From positions 1-40,633 of the forward strand of contig CAYRGG010000041.1 in the NCBI GenBank assembly GCA_964423745.1: 40,633 nucleotides of DNA, given 5' to 3'. The stretch is from CAYRGG01 sp964423745. GTDB lineage: Bacteria; Pseudomonadota; Gammaproteobacteria; Competibacterales; Competibacteraceae. Shown here piece by piece: positions 1 through 7,621 of this stretch. Each line of letters opens with the position of its first letter. The first letter of the stretch is position 1. The notes below the pieces were generated by a model. That model was not told where the DNA came from. It searched no databases and saw only the letters and a program-made list of their open reading frames with translations. A program made the translations under genes and the position numbers.

Positions 1-136
1 AGGAGAGATAAACAAGCTGGTTTGAATCAAAATCTGGATCGAGAGCTACATCGAGGAGCCCCCCCTGACCTTGAGCAAAGACTTCGGGTACGCCGTCAAG
101 AGGTTCAGACAGGGTATTGAAAGTGATTGTTTCCAT
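1..136 (-). CDS. PQQ-dependent aldose sugar dehydrogenase, fragment at window edge
   Basis: Read from the ATG at 136-134 leftwards, the frame stays open to the window edge and encodes 45 residues. They include VFAQGQGGLLDVALDPDF, a hallmark of the soluble PQQ-dependent sugar dehydrogenase (GSDH/YliI) family, periplasmic beta-propeller enzymes that oxidise aldoses. In that family this motif follows a signal peptide and a first propeller stretch containing an HPW...LPDGR-type segment. Neither is encoded here: an in-frame stop lies only about 12 codons upstream of this ATG. The gene is therefore either 5'-truncated or frameshifted, or it uses an atypical start. The family assignment is firm for so short a piece; whether the gene is intact cannot be judged from this window. 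Confidence 0.6.
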   Translation of the reverse strand, partial: METITFNTLSEPLDGVPEVFAQGQGGLLDVALDPDFDSNQLVYLS

Positions 137-254
137 TGCCCCTGTTACTGCTACACAAAGCCTTAAAACCTAAAACAAATATTAATCAAAGCGTCATACC
201 CCTCTGTTAATTTCACACCGTCTTTCTAGCGAATATTTCTTTTAGGAGTCAACC

Positions 255-1376
255 GTGCGAGAAAAGACAGCGCGATCGCGTTTGATGATACTAGGTTTGG
301 CCATGTGCTTCGGTGCATTCCAGAGCCATGGGTCAGAGACAGACAATTTACACACCACGTATGCCTTGGAAAACAGCGCAGCGGATAAACTTCACGACCG
401 ATTTGACGAACCTTTTGATTTACAAGCCCATCGGGGCGGCTTAGGGCTGGTGGTGGAGAGTACGCTTCACTCCTTTGCCAATGCGTTAGAGATCGGTGTG
501 TCCACTTTGGAGCTTGATATACAGATTACTGAAGATGGTGTTGCGGTTGTGACCCATGACCGCCAAGTCCAGGGCCACAAATGCCAGGATACCGCGCCAG
601 CCTTTGCAGACGATCCCGAGTTTCCTTATGTGGGTAAATACATCAAGGATCTGACCTTAGCCCAAGTCAAAACCCTCGATTGTGGATCGCTGCGTTTGCA
701 AGACCATCCCTGGCAACGCTTAGTGCCGGGTGTCACTATGCCAACCCTCAGGGATGTTTTTGAGTTGGTGCATTTTTATCAAGCTGACGACGTTATGCTC
801 AACATCGAAACTAAAGTGGAAGCGGGGGCACCTGAAGAGACCGCACCACGAGAAGAATTTGTCCATGTGGTTTTGGATGAGATCGAGCGGGCTGATATTG
901 CCGATCAAGTCACTATCCAAAGTTTTGACTGGGGCGCGTTGATGCTGGTGCGCGAACTTGAGCCTAGTCTGGGTATCGTTGCCCTCACCAATGGACAATC
1001 CTTTTTACAGTGTGGCGAACCGGGTCCGTCTCCGTGGCTTGGTGGGATCGATTATGATGATTTTAACTGTGATTTGGTAGCGGCGGTGATGTCATTCGGG
1101 GCCGATGCAATTTCACCCGTCCATGGGGATCCGCAAAATGGCCGTTTCGGGCAAGAAGACTATGAGCCATTTACCACCCCGGAGCTGGTGCGGCGCGCCC
1201 ATGCCCATGGGATTCAAGTCATTCCCTGGACGGTTAACGACCGGGCCACGGCAGAATATCTGGTTGAATCCGGTGTCGATGGCATTATCACCGATTATCC
1301 TGATCAGATGCGCCATGTCATGCAGGATTATGGCCTAAAACTGCCAAAAGCGTACCCTTATCCTGAGGTTCATTGA
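255..1376 (+). CDS. Glycerophosphodiester phosphodiesterase, secreted
   Basis: A 373-residue GDPD-family enzyme that hydrolyses glycerophosphodiesters to glycerol 3-phosphate and an alcohol. The N-terminus has a short basic stretch and a hydrophobic segment (about residues 8-24), which suggests export to the periplasm. The TIM-barrel catalytic signature is present: AHRGG (His59, Arg60), Glu69 in EST, ELD (Glu86, Asp88) and VVTHD (His101). The C-terminal signature VIPWTVNDRATAEYLVESG and GIITDYPD also matches. The start is GTG with an aggag ribosome site 6 bases upstream. The family's usual ENT is EST here, a mild variation. The gene appears to stand alone and is followed by a terminator-like hairpin. 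Confidence 0.9.
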   Translation: MREKTARSRLMILGLAMCFGAFQSHGSETDNLHTTYALENSAADKLHDRFDEPFDLQAHRGGLGLVVESTLHSFANALEIGVSTLELDIQITEDGVAVVTHDRQVQGHKCQDTAPAFADDPEFPYVGKYIKDLTLAQVKTLDCGSLRLQDHPWQRLVPGVTMPTLRDVFELVHFYQADDVMLNIETKVEAGAPEETAPREEFVHVVLDEIERADIADQVTIQSFDWGALMLVRELEPSLGIVALTNGQSFLQCGEPGPSPWLGGIDYDDFNCDLVAAVMSFGADAISPVHGDPQNGRFGQEDYEPFTTPELVRRAHAHGIQVIPWTVNDRATAEYLVESGVDGIITDYPDQMRHVMQDYGLKLPKAYPYPEVH

Positions 1377-1419
1377 TTCTCGGTAAAAAAAATCCGTTCC
1401 CTCACCCTTATGAGTTCGC

Positions 1420-1450
1420 AGCCAGTTCTGGATGTGCTGGCTAGTTTTTT
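1420..1450 (+). terminator. Rho-independent terminator after the glycerophosphodiesterase
   Basis: Inverted repeat AGCCAG (1420-1425) and CTGGCT (1437-1442) with an 11-base loop, followed almost at once by a run of seven T. It lies about 45 bases after the stop of the upstream gene. Confidence 0.65.
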
Positions 1451-1575
1451 ACATTCAATGCGTTTTATTACTTTTGTTAACGTAATTGTTATAAAAAATT
1501 TAGTTTGATGAGTTTATAGTCTGTTCTTTTGCTGCTGCCCAATGGATTGAACTGTTACATTCAAAAGGAATGAAG

Positions 1576-2313
1576 ATGCGCATATTAATTGCAATTTTGT
1601 TATTAGTAGTATTCCATCTACCCGCAAGCGCCGAATTTGGGTCATCCAAGGAAGTGACACAATGGTTCACTTTCTACTATCAGAAGCCAGAACCGGAAAA
1701 GATCCCAGATGCTATTGAGTATATGATTGAATTAGGGATACTCGATAATAAAGATGCCCTTGCTCCTACTGTTGGTTTTCTTGCGGGTGGTTTTAGAGAA
1801 AATCCTGATCGTGTTGCGGATTGGGTGGATCAACTTAGTGCTCTTAATGACTCCCATTTTCAGATAGTCATTTTTGCGTTATGGCATGGAAATCTTCCTG
1901 AGTCACAAGCAAGGGTTTATGAGCTACTAGATAGCCGTCCAAACTTAAAAGAGAAATTAACTCTACCCTATCAAAGCTTACCAATACCTGTTGAAGAAAT
2001 CCCGCTGGAACAAGGAGCGTGGGTTCTAGATGCTTTGTGGGGTAACTTTATGGTTACCGGCAATAAGACACCTGTTATTAGAATGATGACAACATTACCA
2101 TGGATCGACAAGAAAGAGGGTACTATTACTAGGCATGATATTGATCGTTTACTAATTGGTTCCGCCGCACGATGGTCCCTTATATCAAATGCAACACAAC
2201 ACCCACGGGTCCTTGAAATCTGCGAGACAGAAGTGGAAAACCAACCAGAAGAGGTTGCCAATAAACTTCGTGAAGTGATAGCAGAGGCAAAGGAAAAGCT
2301 AGAGAAAGGTTAA
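1576..2313 (+). CDS. Secreted protein of unknown function
   Basis: I do not recognise the family. The protein has about 245 residues with a clear Sec signal peptide (MRILIAILLLVVFHLPASA, cleavage after ASA). The mature part has no membrane segment and looks alpha-helical, with aromatic residues near its start (QWFTFYYQKPEP) and a charged C-terminal helix rich in Glu and Lys. Two Met codons are available at 1570 and 1576. The aaagga sequence at 1563-1568 almost touches the first, so the second is favoured. Base composition is more AT-rich than in the nif and PHA genes. A periplasmic role is inferred only from the signal peptide. Confidence 0.65.
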   Translation: MRILIAILLLVVFHLPASAEFGSSKEVTQWFTFYYQKPEPEKIPDAIEYMIELGILDNKDALAPTVGFLAGGFRENPDRVADWVDQLSALNDSHFQIVIFALWHGNLPESQARVYELLDSRPNLKEKLTLPYQSLPIPVEEIPLEQGAWVLDALWGNFMVTGNKTPVIRMMTTLPWIDKKEGTITRHDIDRLLIGSAARWSLISNATQHPRVLEICETEVENQPEEVANKLREVIAEAKEKLEKG

Positions 2314-2377
2314 GCTGCAATATTAAAGAGGTGTTTTTAAATAGTTACTCACTGTTGAAAAAAGGTACTAATTTTTA

Positions 2378-2944
2378 TTGGTTGATTTTTTTAAAACCTT
2401 AAAGGCTAGAAAGAACATGGAAGGAATAATTTCTCTTGATCAAGAACAGAACAACATCCTGGCAAAAGTTTCTTGGATTGGTTATCTTAGGATTGTTATA
2501 ACTACTATATTTCATACAACCATATTATCAGTGATTGGCATCATAGCAATCAATATCTTTTCAAATTATCGGATAAATATTAATCCCTACCAAAATCAAA
2601 TAATTTTACTTGGATGTATTTTAGGTAGTTTTGTTTTTTTAATGTTTTTATATAATGTTTTTTTTCTTAGAAGTGTGGTTTTATATTACGATGATGACGG
2701 TGTTTGGCTTTTTTCCGGTATCTTTCCTTGGTCGCGTGGAATTATAGGTATCAAATGGCAAGATATGGATGAGGCGCTGTATAAGACAGCTTTTTTGAGT
2801 TGGTTATTTAAATCTTATGACTTAACAATTAGTCATAGATTTACAAAATCCAATGAAATAGTTTTGCCCGATATGTATCAAGGTAATAAGGCTGTGATAA
2901 AAATTAATGAACTTCTTATAAAACAACATAAAAAAGTCAAATGA
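2378..2944 (+). CDS. Membrane protein with two transmembrane segments, unknown function
   Basis: An unrecognised protein of up to 188 residues. Two hydrophobic helices (roughly residues 32-60 and 72-95) are followed by a soluble tail of beta-strand character (VVLYYDDDGVWLFSG, then GIIGIKWQDMDEA). This layout resembles small bacterial inner-membrane proteins with a PH-like or YcxB-like tail; that is analogy only. The open frame starts at a TTG with aaaagg about 13 bases upstream. An in-frame ATG at 2417 preceded by agaaag is an alternative start and would shorten the protein by 13 residues. The DNA is conspicuously AT-rich compared with the flanking metabolic genes, which may mean acquired DNA. 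Confidence 0.55.
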   Translation: MVDFFKTLKARKNMEGIISLDQEQNNILAKVSWIGYLRIVITTIFHTTILSVIGIIAINIFSNYRININPYQNQIILLGCILGSFVFLMFLYNVFFLRSVVLYYDDDGVWLFSGIFPWSRGIIGIKWQDMDEALYKTAFLSWLFKSYDLTISHRFTKSNEIVLPDMYQGNKAVIKINELLIKQHKKVK

Positions 2945-2951
2945 ACAGTTG

Positions 2952-3001
2952 CACCTGACCACGGTGATTTTTCTTGGTTTGGAAAAATACATGGTCAGGT
3001 G
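2952..3001. repeat. Inverted repeat downstream of the membrane-protein gene
   Basis: CACCTGACCA at 2952-2961 is mirrored exactly by TGGTCAGGTG at 2992-3001 around a 30-base loop. No T run follows. The ACCTGACC core also occurs in the dispersed repeat near 28861 and 30356, so this may be a degenerate member of the same type of mobile palindrome rather than a terminator. Confidence 0.5.
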
Positions 3002-3112
3002 TCACAAAAACATACTTGTTTGCAAAATTTACCTCTTATTTGTTCTCCTGGTGCTTGGTAACGCTGGGGACTACAAAAAAATGCACATTTTCAACCTTAA
3101 GTATTTACTCAA

Positions 3113-3532
3113 TTAAATCCTCCAAGGATTGATGACTTTAACGCTTGTGGTCATAAAATCAGCAATTTTCCGTGTGACAACCGTCAAATTATGCACCAAG
3201 GCTGATGCTGCGATAAGCGCGTCCCGCTCCGAATGAGAATTAGGTACATGCAATTTAGCACATTGTCTGGTGACGGCTACGTCGATTGGAATAATACGAT
3301 CAGCGAACGTGGGTAACACTTGCTCATCGAGCCATGTTCGAAGTATTACACCTTGTGTCGAGTCACGGCGTTCCATCGAAAGCACACCGATCTCTAATTC
3401 TAAGACGCTAATTACCGATAGATAAAAATGAACTGTCGATACACTTTCAGCCCAAGCGATGATCCTTTTATCAGCTCTGCCTGTCTTAGCTTTACGTAGT
3501 TCTGAAACCACGTTAGTGTTTAGCAAATACAT
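3113..3532 (-). CDS. VapC-type PIN-domain toxin with altered active site
   Basis: A 139-residue PIN-domain protein of the type II toxin-antitoxin class; active members are Mg-dependent ribonucleases. The order of motifs is typical: MYLL(D)TNVVSELRK at the N-terminus, the Glu of VLELEIG near residue 46, SERDALIAASALVH, then VVTRKIADF and INPW at the C-terminus. The usual first acidic residue of the active site is Asn5 here (LLNTNV instead of LLDTNV). The start ATG overlaps the stop of the upstream antitoxin by one base (TAATG), indicating translational coupling. Length is normal. The substitution may weaken or abolish nuclease activity; that is inference. Confidence 0.85.
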   Translation of the reverse strand: MYLLNTNVVSELRKAKTGRADKRIIAWAESVSTVHFYLSVISVLELEIGVLSMERRDSTQGVILRTWLDEQVLPTFADRIIPIDVAVTRQCAKLHVPNSHSERDALIAASALVHNLTVVTRKIADFMTTSVKVINPWRI

Positions 3533-3789
3533 TAGGACAAGTCAGCGCTCCGGTAGAATGTTCCACTCAAGCGCGGTGGTTCAAAGTCGATCTGCTCGGC
3601 ATCTGGCATTGCCAGTAAATCGACAATGCTTTGCTGATGACCGGCAATTTTTTGGTAGTCCTCGATGGAGAGTAAGACATAGGCTGGTTGGCCGCGATTT
3701 GTTATAAACACGGGTCCCTTTTTTGTGGCTCTTTTTGCCCTACTCGTATCTTGGTTAAACTCTCGACTAGATAAAGTAGTCATCGACAT
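3532..3789 (-). CDS. Phd/YefM-type antitoxin
   Basis: An 85-residue antitoxin that should bind and neutralise the adjacent PIN toxin and repress the operon. The N-terminal part shows the Phd/YefM DNA-binding fold signature: SSREFNQDTSRAKRATKKGPVFIT, then NRGQPAYVLLSIEDYQKI. The C-terminal tail after about residue 55 is the expected toxin-binding part (PDAEQIDFEPPRL). Two Met codons at positions 1 and 3 are possible starts; neither has a strong ribosome site. It is the first gene of a two-gene operon running away from nifB. Confidence 0.85.
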   Translation of the reverse strand: MSMTTLSSREFNQDTSRAKRATKKGPVFITNRGQPAYVLLSIEDYQKIAGHQQSIVDLLAMPDAEQIDFEPPRLSGTFYRSADLS

Positions 3790-3942
3790 AATTTGTTTTA
3801 GCCTGTATATGTAGAAACATAGCTACAAATGCTACAAATCCATAGTTGATAAAACAAGCTTGATTGAGGGTGAGTTAAAACAGGGATAATCTCCCTGTAA
3901 GTTGTCTGTCATGGATCACATTAGGATAGTAATGCCTAGCGT

Positions 3943-3958
3943 TGTGAGGTTAACGACA
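3943..3958 (+). promoter_or_regulatory. NifA upstream activator sequence for nifB
   Basis: TGT-N10-ACA, the consensus NifA binding site, occurs as TGTGAGGTTAACGACA. It sits inside the longer dyad GTTGT-N10-ACAAC. It lies about 95 bases upstream of the -24 element of the nifB promoter, within the usual distance for enhancer binding. Confidence 0.75.
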
Positions 3959-4052
3959 ACTCCCTCCCTTTGACCTGTGCTAATCCCTACATCTCACCAA
4001 GCTACTTTCAAAAAACCTTTAAAAATCAAAAACTCCAAAAATCCTATTGAGC

Positions 4053-4069
4053 AGGCACGGTATCTGCTT
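4053..4069 (+). promoter_or_regulatory. Sigma54 (-24/-12) promoter of nifB
   Basis: AGGCACGGTATCTGCTT fits the TGGCACG-N4-TTGCT consensus, with the invariant GG (4054-4055) and GC (4066-4067) exactly 10 bases apart. It lies about 60 bases before the nifB ATG and downstream of the NifA site, so expression should depend on RpoN and NifA, that is on nitrogen and oxygen status. Confidence 0.8.
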
Positions 4070-4127
4070 GACTGTCTATTCAGTGACAAATTCTAACGCC
4101 ATAAAAACCATCTCCAGGAGCGTACCG

Positions 4128-5642
4128 ATGGAGTTAAAAGTACTACAGGGCAATCCTAGTCCTTCCCAGCGGAAAACTGCCCCCGGTGCCCATCCAAGCG
4201 CCAATAATCCTGAAAACAGTCTGCCTGAACATATTCAGCGCCAGATTGAAGATCATCCTTGCTATTCCGAGAAAGCCCATCATCATTTTGCCCGGATGCA
4301 TGTGGCGGTAGCGCCAGCCTGCAATATCCAATGTAATTATTGCAATCGCAAATACGACTGCTCTAATGAATCTCGTCCCGGTGTGGTCTCGGAACTGCTC
4401 ACTCCCGAGCAGGCCATACAAAAAACCTTGGCGGTGGCCGCTAGTGTGCCGGAGATGTCGGTTTTGGGTGTCGCAGGACCAGGCGATCCGCTGGCTAACC
4501 CCGAGCGTACTTTTGAGACCTTTCGCGCCTTATCGGAAAAGGCCCCGGATATAAAGCTATGTGTGTCCACCAACGGGCTTAATTTGCCAAACCATATCGA
4601 TGAATTGGTCAACCATAATATCGGTCATGTGACCATTACCATTAACTGCATCGATCCTGATATTGGGGCCAAAATCTATCCTTGGATCTTTTGGAATCAC
4701 CGCCGCGTTCGCGGTCGCAAAGCCGCAGAAATCCTCATCGAGCAACAGCAAAAAGGACTTGAGATGCTGGTCGCTCGCGGGGTGTTGGTGAAGGTAAATT
4801 CGGTCATGATTCCGGGCGTCAATGATGACCACCTGAAAGAAGTGAACCGGGTTGTTAAGGAAAAAGGCGCTTTTTTACACAATATTATGCCGCTGATCGC
4901 CCGACCTGAACACGGCACCTTTTACGGTGTGATGGGTCAACGGGAACCCACTCCTGAAGAATTACAGGCCCTCCAGGATTCTTGTGGCGGTGATATGCGG
5001 ATGATGCGTCATTGCCGTCAGTGCCGCTCCGATGCGGTAGGTAAGCTGGGTGAGGACCGTAGTGCTGAATTTAGTCTCGATAAAGTCGGGCAGATGGATA
5101 TCGATTATGAGGCCGCCGCCGCGAAACGGGCCGAGGTAAAAACCGCCATTCAGAACAGGCTTGAAAAACAACGTTGTGGCGCTGAACAGGGCGAGTCCTT
5201 TGTACAGCTGGTGCCGATGAAAAAGCATTCACCCAACCTTAGCACTCGACCGGTACTGGTAGCTATAGCCAGTAAAGGGGGCGGTTTAATCAACCAGCAT
5301 TTTGGTCACGCCAAAGAGTTCCTGGTGTACGAAGCATCGCCCCAGGGTGTGCGTTTTATCGGTCCCCGGAAAACCGATCTCTATTGTACGGGTCTCGATA
5401 CCTGTGGCGAAGCCGAAACCACCCTGGCGCAGACGATCCGGGCGTTGCAGGGCTGTGAAATCGTCCTCTGTGCGAAAATCGGTCTAGGTCCTTGGGAAGC
5501 CCTGGAAGATGCGGGCATTCAACCCAACAGCGAGTACGCTCTGGAACCCATTGAAGAGGCTGCCATGGCTGTTTACCAAGAATTGGCAGCTGCCGGTAAA
5601 TTAGATGACATGCCAGCGGAATCTGGACAGACCAGCGCTTAA
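4128..5642 (+). CDS. nifB: Nitrogenase cofactor biosynthesis protein NifB
   Basis: A 504-residue NifB, the radical SAM enzyme that fuses two 4Fe-4S clusters and inserts carbide to make NifB-co, the core of FeMo-co. The radical SAM motif CNIQCNYC lies at residues 65-72 in the NifB-specific context CNIQCNYCNRKYDC. An HCRQCRSDAVGKLGED segment follows near residue 300. The C-terminal 120 residues form a NifX-like cofactor-binding domain with INQHFGHAKEF. The ATG at 4128 is chosen because caggag lies 7 bases upstream; a longer in-frame TTG at 4047 would overlap the sigma54 promoter. The gene heads a same-strand nif accessory cluster. Length is typical for the fused NifB-NifX form. Confidence 0.97.
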   Translation: MELKVLQGNPSPSQRKTAPGAHPSANNPENSLPEHIQRQIEDHPCYSEKAHHHFARMHVAVAPACNIQCNYCNRKYDCSNESRPGVVSELLTPEQAIQKTLAVAASVPEMSVLGVAGPGDPLANPERTFETFRALSEKAPDIKLCVSTNGLNLPNHIDELVNHNIGHVTITINCIDPDIGAKIYPWIFWNHRRVRGRKAAEILIEQQQKGLEMLVARGVLVKVNSVMIPGVNDDHLKEVNRVVKEKGAFLHNIMPLIARPEHGTFYGVMGQREPTPEELQALQDSCGGDMRMMRHCRQCRSDAVGKLGEDRSAEFSLDKVGQMDIDYEAAAAKRAEVKTAIQNRLEKQRCGAEQGESFVQLVPMKKHSPNLSTRPVLVAIASKGGGLINQHFGHAKEFLVYEASPQGVRFIGPRKTDLYCTGLDTCGEAETTLAQTIRALQGCEIVLCAKIGLGPWEALEDAGIQPNSEYALEPIEEAAMAVYQELAAAGKLDDMPAESGQTSA

Positions 5643-5658
5643 CGGGGGAGATACATGT

Positions 5659-5955
5659 ATGGCTTTTAAAATTGTCGCGGCTTGCACTAATTGTTGGGCC
5701 TGTCAATCCGTGTGTCCCAGTGATGCCATTAACGAAGCAAAACCGCATTTTTTGGTGGACGCTAAAAAATGTAATGAATGTGAAGGAGATTATGCAGAAC
5801 CTCAATGCGCTAGTATTTGCCCCGTCGAGGGCGCTATCCTAGATAGCCAAGGAGAACCGGTCAATCCTCCGGGTTCCCTTACGGGTATCCCACCTGCCAA
5901 GCTTGCGCTTCTCGCGGGAGGGTCTAAAGCGCCGCAACTGCGCAGTATTGTCTAG
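5659..5955 (+). CDS. 2[4Fe-4S] ferredoxin associated with NifB
   Basis: A 98-residue ferredoxin with two cluster-binding motifs: CTNCWACQSVCP (Cys-x2-Cys-x2-Cys-x3-Cys) near the N-terminus, and CNECEGDY followed by CASICP, with the long spacing seen in nif-linked type III ferredoxins (FdxN/FdxB). Such proteins supply electrons or clusters in NifB-co synthesis or to nitrogenase. The ATG at 5659 has a strong ggggag site 9 bases upstream, only 16 bases after the nifB stop, so the two genes are surely cotranscribed. A C-terminal tail rich in Pro and Gly follows the second motif. Confidence 0.92.
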   Translation: MAFKIVAACTNCWACQSVCPSDAINEAKPHFLVDAKKCNECEGDYAEPQCASICPVEGAILDSQGEPVNPPGSLTGIPPAKLALLAGGSKAPQLRSIV

Positions 5956-5984
5956 CCAACTGACAACTGAGGTATAGGGTGATT

Positions 5985-6194
5985 ATGAAAATAAGTGCTC
6001 GTAACACATTCAAAGGTAAAATCAAAACCCTGAAAGAAGGGTCTGTGATGACCGAAGTGACCGTCGAAGTGTCCGGTGGACTTGACGTGGTGTCGGTTAT
6101 CACCAATAGTTCTGCGGCCAGCCTGGGTCTTAGCGAAGGCAAAGAGGTTCATGCGGTTATCAAATCTTCTGACGTTTTGATCATGACCGACTAA
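5985..6194 (+). CDS. Molbindin-type molybdate-binding protein (Mop/TOBE domain)
   Basis: A 69-residue single Mop domain, a small cytoplasmic protein that forms oligomers and stores or buffers molybdate. The family signature is clear: KISARNTFKGKI at the start, TEVTVEVSGG, then SVITNSSAASLGLSEGK and AVIKSSDVLI at the end. The ATG at 5985 has taggg 5 bases upstream; a GTG two codons earlier is less likely. Its place between nifB-ferredoxin and nifQ suggests a role in supplying molybdenum for FeMo-co. Confidence 0.92.
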   Translation: MKISARNTFKGKIKTLKEGSVMTEVTVEVSGGLDVVSVITNSSAASLGLSEGKEVHAVIKSSDVLIMTD

Positions 6195-6298
6195 TGCATG
6201 AGGCCACAGGGAGGTGGTTCCCGGTGCTGGTTACTATAACGTTTTGATAAATAAAATTATTTTACATAAATGCAGACAAACGACTGAGGAAATTTACG

Positions 6299-6586
6299 AT
6301 GGCGAAAGCGCAACTCACTTTTGAAGATATTAACGTGACGGTAACGGTGCCTGCCGGATCCCGGGTCATTGAAATATCGGATAAGGTCAATTCAGGTGTT
6401 ATCTACGGTTGTCGAGAAGGCGACTGCGGCACCTGTCTTATGAAAATTATCAGCGGCTGGGAAAATTTGACAGAACCCTCTGTGTTGGAAGACAAAATAT
6501 TACGGGATAACTTCGCGGGTCGGCACTATCGACTTGCCTGTCAGGCGCAAATCTTAGGTGGCGATGTAGTGGTAAGACCCGGTTAG
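6299..6586 (+). CDS. 2Fe-2S ferredoxin, nif-associated
   Basis: A 95-residue plant-type 2Fe-2S ferredoxin. The cluster ligands are visible as GCREGDCGTC (Cys-x4-Cys-x2-Cys) and a distant Cys in RLACQAQ. It ends in VVVRPG like other members of the family. A gagga ribosome site lies 8 bases before the ATG. A 104-base gap separates it from mop, so it may have its own promoter, although I see no clear -24/-12 element there. A role in electron transfer to nitrogenase or in cofactor assembly is inferred from position. Confidence 0.9.
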   Translation: MAKAQLTFEDINVTVTVPAGSRVIEISDKVNSGVIYGCREGDCGTCLMKIISGWENLTEPSVLEDKILRDNFAGRHYRLACQAQILGGDVVVRPG

Positions 6587-6663
6587 AAGACTTGCCTTTC
6601 GCTAGCGTGACTATCTGATTTTTAATTGTTAAGCCCGTTACAAAATAAAGGGGATTTATTGTT

Positions 6664-7011
6664 ATGCCGATGATTACATTTTCCAGCCCTGAATACCGCG
6701 ATAAAACCGTTTATGCAGTGGCGGGTAGTCATGTCGAGACAGTGCTAAAAATTGCTAAGGCCAACAAGATTCCCATTGCGTTTAACTGCCAAGACGGTGA
6801 GTGTGGCACCTGTTTAGTGAAAGTGTCGAGTCTTGAGCAAGGGCAACGTATGTGTGGCCGTCCCCTGGAGCGAGAGATTGGCGTATTAAAAAATTTAGGA
6901 AAAGTGACCAACGAAGAAATCGATGCTATCCGCAATGACGACATGCCTCCTGCTTGGCGACTGGCCTGCCAATTGATCGTCCGTGACGAAGATCTCTTAG
7001 TGGAATATTGA
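6664..7011 (+). CDS. Second 2Fe-2S ferredoxin, nif-associated
   Basis: A 115-residue 2Fe-2S ferredoxin with ligands in NCQDGECGTC and the distant Cys of WRLACQL. Between them it has an insertion of about 40 residues (EREIGVLKNLGKVTNEEID and neighbours) that the shorter ferredoxin upstream lacks. This form is common in nif clusters next to nifQ or nifE/N-nifX genes. An aagggg sequence lies about 11 bases before the ATG. The stop overlaps or abuts the start region of nifQ. The two 2Fe-2S ferredoxins are clearly diverged, not a recent duplication. Confidence 0.9.
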   Translation: MPMITFSSPEYRDKTVYAVAGSHVETVLKIAKANKIPIAFNCQDGECGTCLVKVSSLEQGQRMCGRPLEREIGVLKNLGKVTNEEIDAIRNDDMPPAWRLACQLIVRDEDLLVEY

Positions 7012-7043
7012 GTGTCCATCACTTGACGTTGATAACATCGCCT

Positions 7044-7619
7044 ATGCTTACAGCGGTACAGCACCAACCCCTATCAGATCTATACCAACGGTTTATGGCG
7101 GCAAGCCGTGGATCGGGTAACGATGTCACCATTGCTCAGATATTGGCGACCCACTACCTGGGCGGCGGTTCCTTGCCCCATTACCTGGGTCTTGAACCGG
7201 ATGCTTTTGGGCAGTTATTAGAACGGCATTTCCCCCATGTCCAGATCCCTAACCCAGCGCCCCGTTCGGCGCCGGAATGGGACCCTCGCTTAGTTGAAGA
7301 GAAAGATGAGTTAGTCAAACTCATGGTGATGTATCGGGCCGGTAGGGATGCTTCAGAAATCACCATAAGTCGTATTGTTGCCACAGCCTGCATGGCTAAC
7401 GATCACCTTTGGCAGGATTTAGGACTTTGGTCGCGCAAGGATTTAAGTGCTTTGATGGTGCGCAATTTCCCGGCATTGGCGGCTAAAAACGATCACGATA
7501 TGAAATGGAAGAAATTTCTTTATAAGCAGCTTTGTATTCAAGAAGGGATTTATATCTGCCGGGCGCCCTCCTGCGCCCAATGTTCCGATTATCATAACTG
7601 CTTTGGGTCTGAGGAATAA
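7044..7619 (+). CDS. nifQ: Nitrogenase molybdenum-processing protein NifQ
   Basis: A protein of 191 residues (203 if the upstream TTG at 7008 is used) of the NifQ family, which carries a Mo-Fe-S cluster and delivers molybdenum for FeMo-co synthesis. The diagnostic Cys motif near the C-terminus is complete: CRAPSCAQCSDYHNC, that is Cys-x4-Cys-x2-Cys-x5-Cys. Neither start has a convincing ribosome site. The ATG is preferred because the TTG overlaps the previous stop, but overlap-coupled translation from the TTG remains possible. It is part of the nifB-led cluster and overlaps or nearly touches its neighbours on both sides. Confidence 0.93.
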   Translation: MLTAVQHQPLSDLYQRFMAASRGSGNDVTIAQILATHYLGGGSLPHYLGLEPDAFGQLLERHFPHVQIPNPAPRSAPEWDPRLVEEKDELVKLMVMYRAGRDASEITISRIVATACMANDHLWQDLGLWSRKDLSALMVRNFPALAAKNDHDMKWKKFLYKQLCIQEGIYICRAPSCAQCSDYHNCFGSEE

Positions 7620-7621
7620 CC

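Noticed and set aside
4047..4127. Upstream extension of the nifB frame starting at TTG 4047
   Set aside because: It would overlap the -24/-12 promoter, whereas the ATG at 4128 has a good ribosome site and a conserved start.
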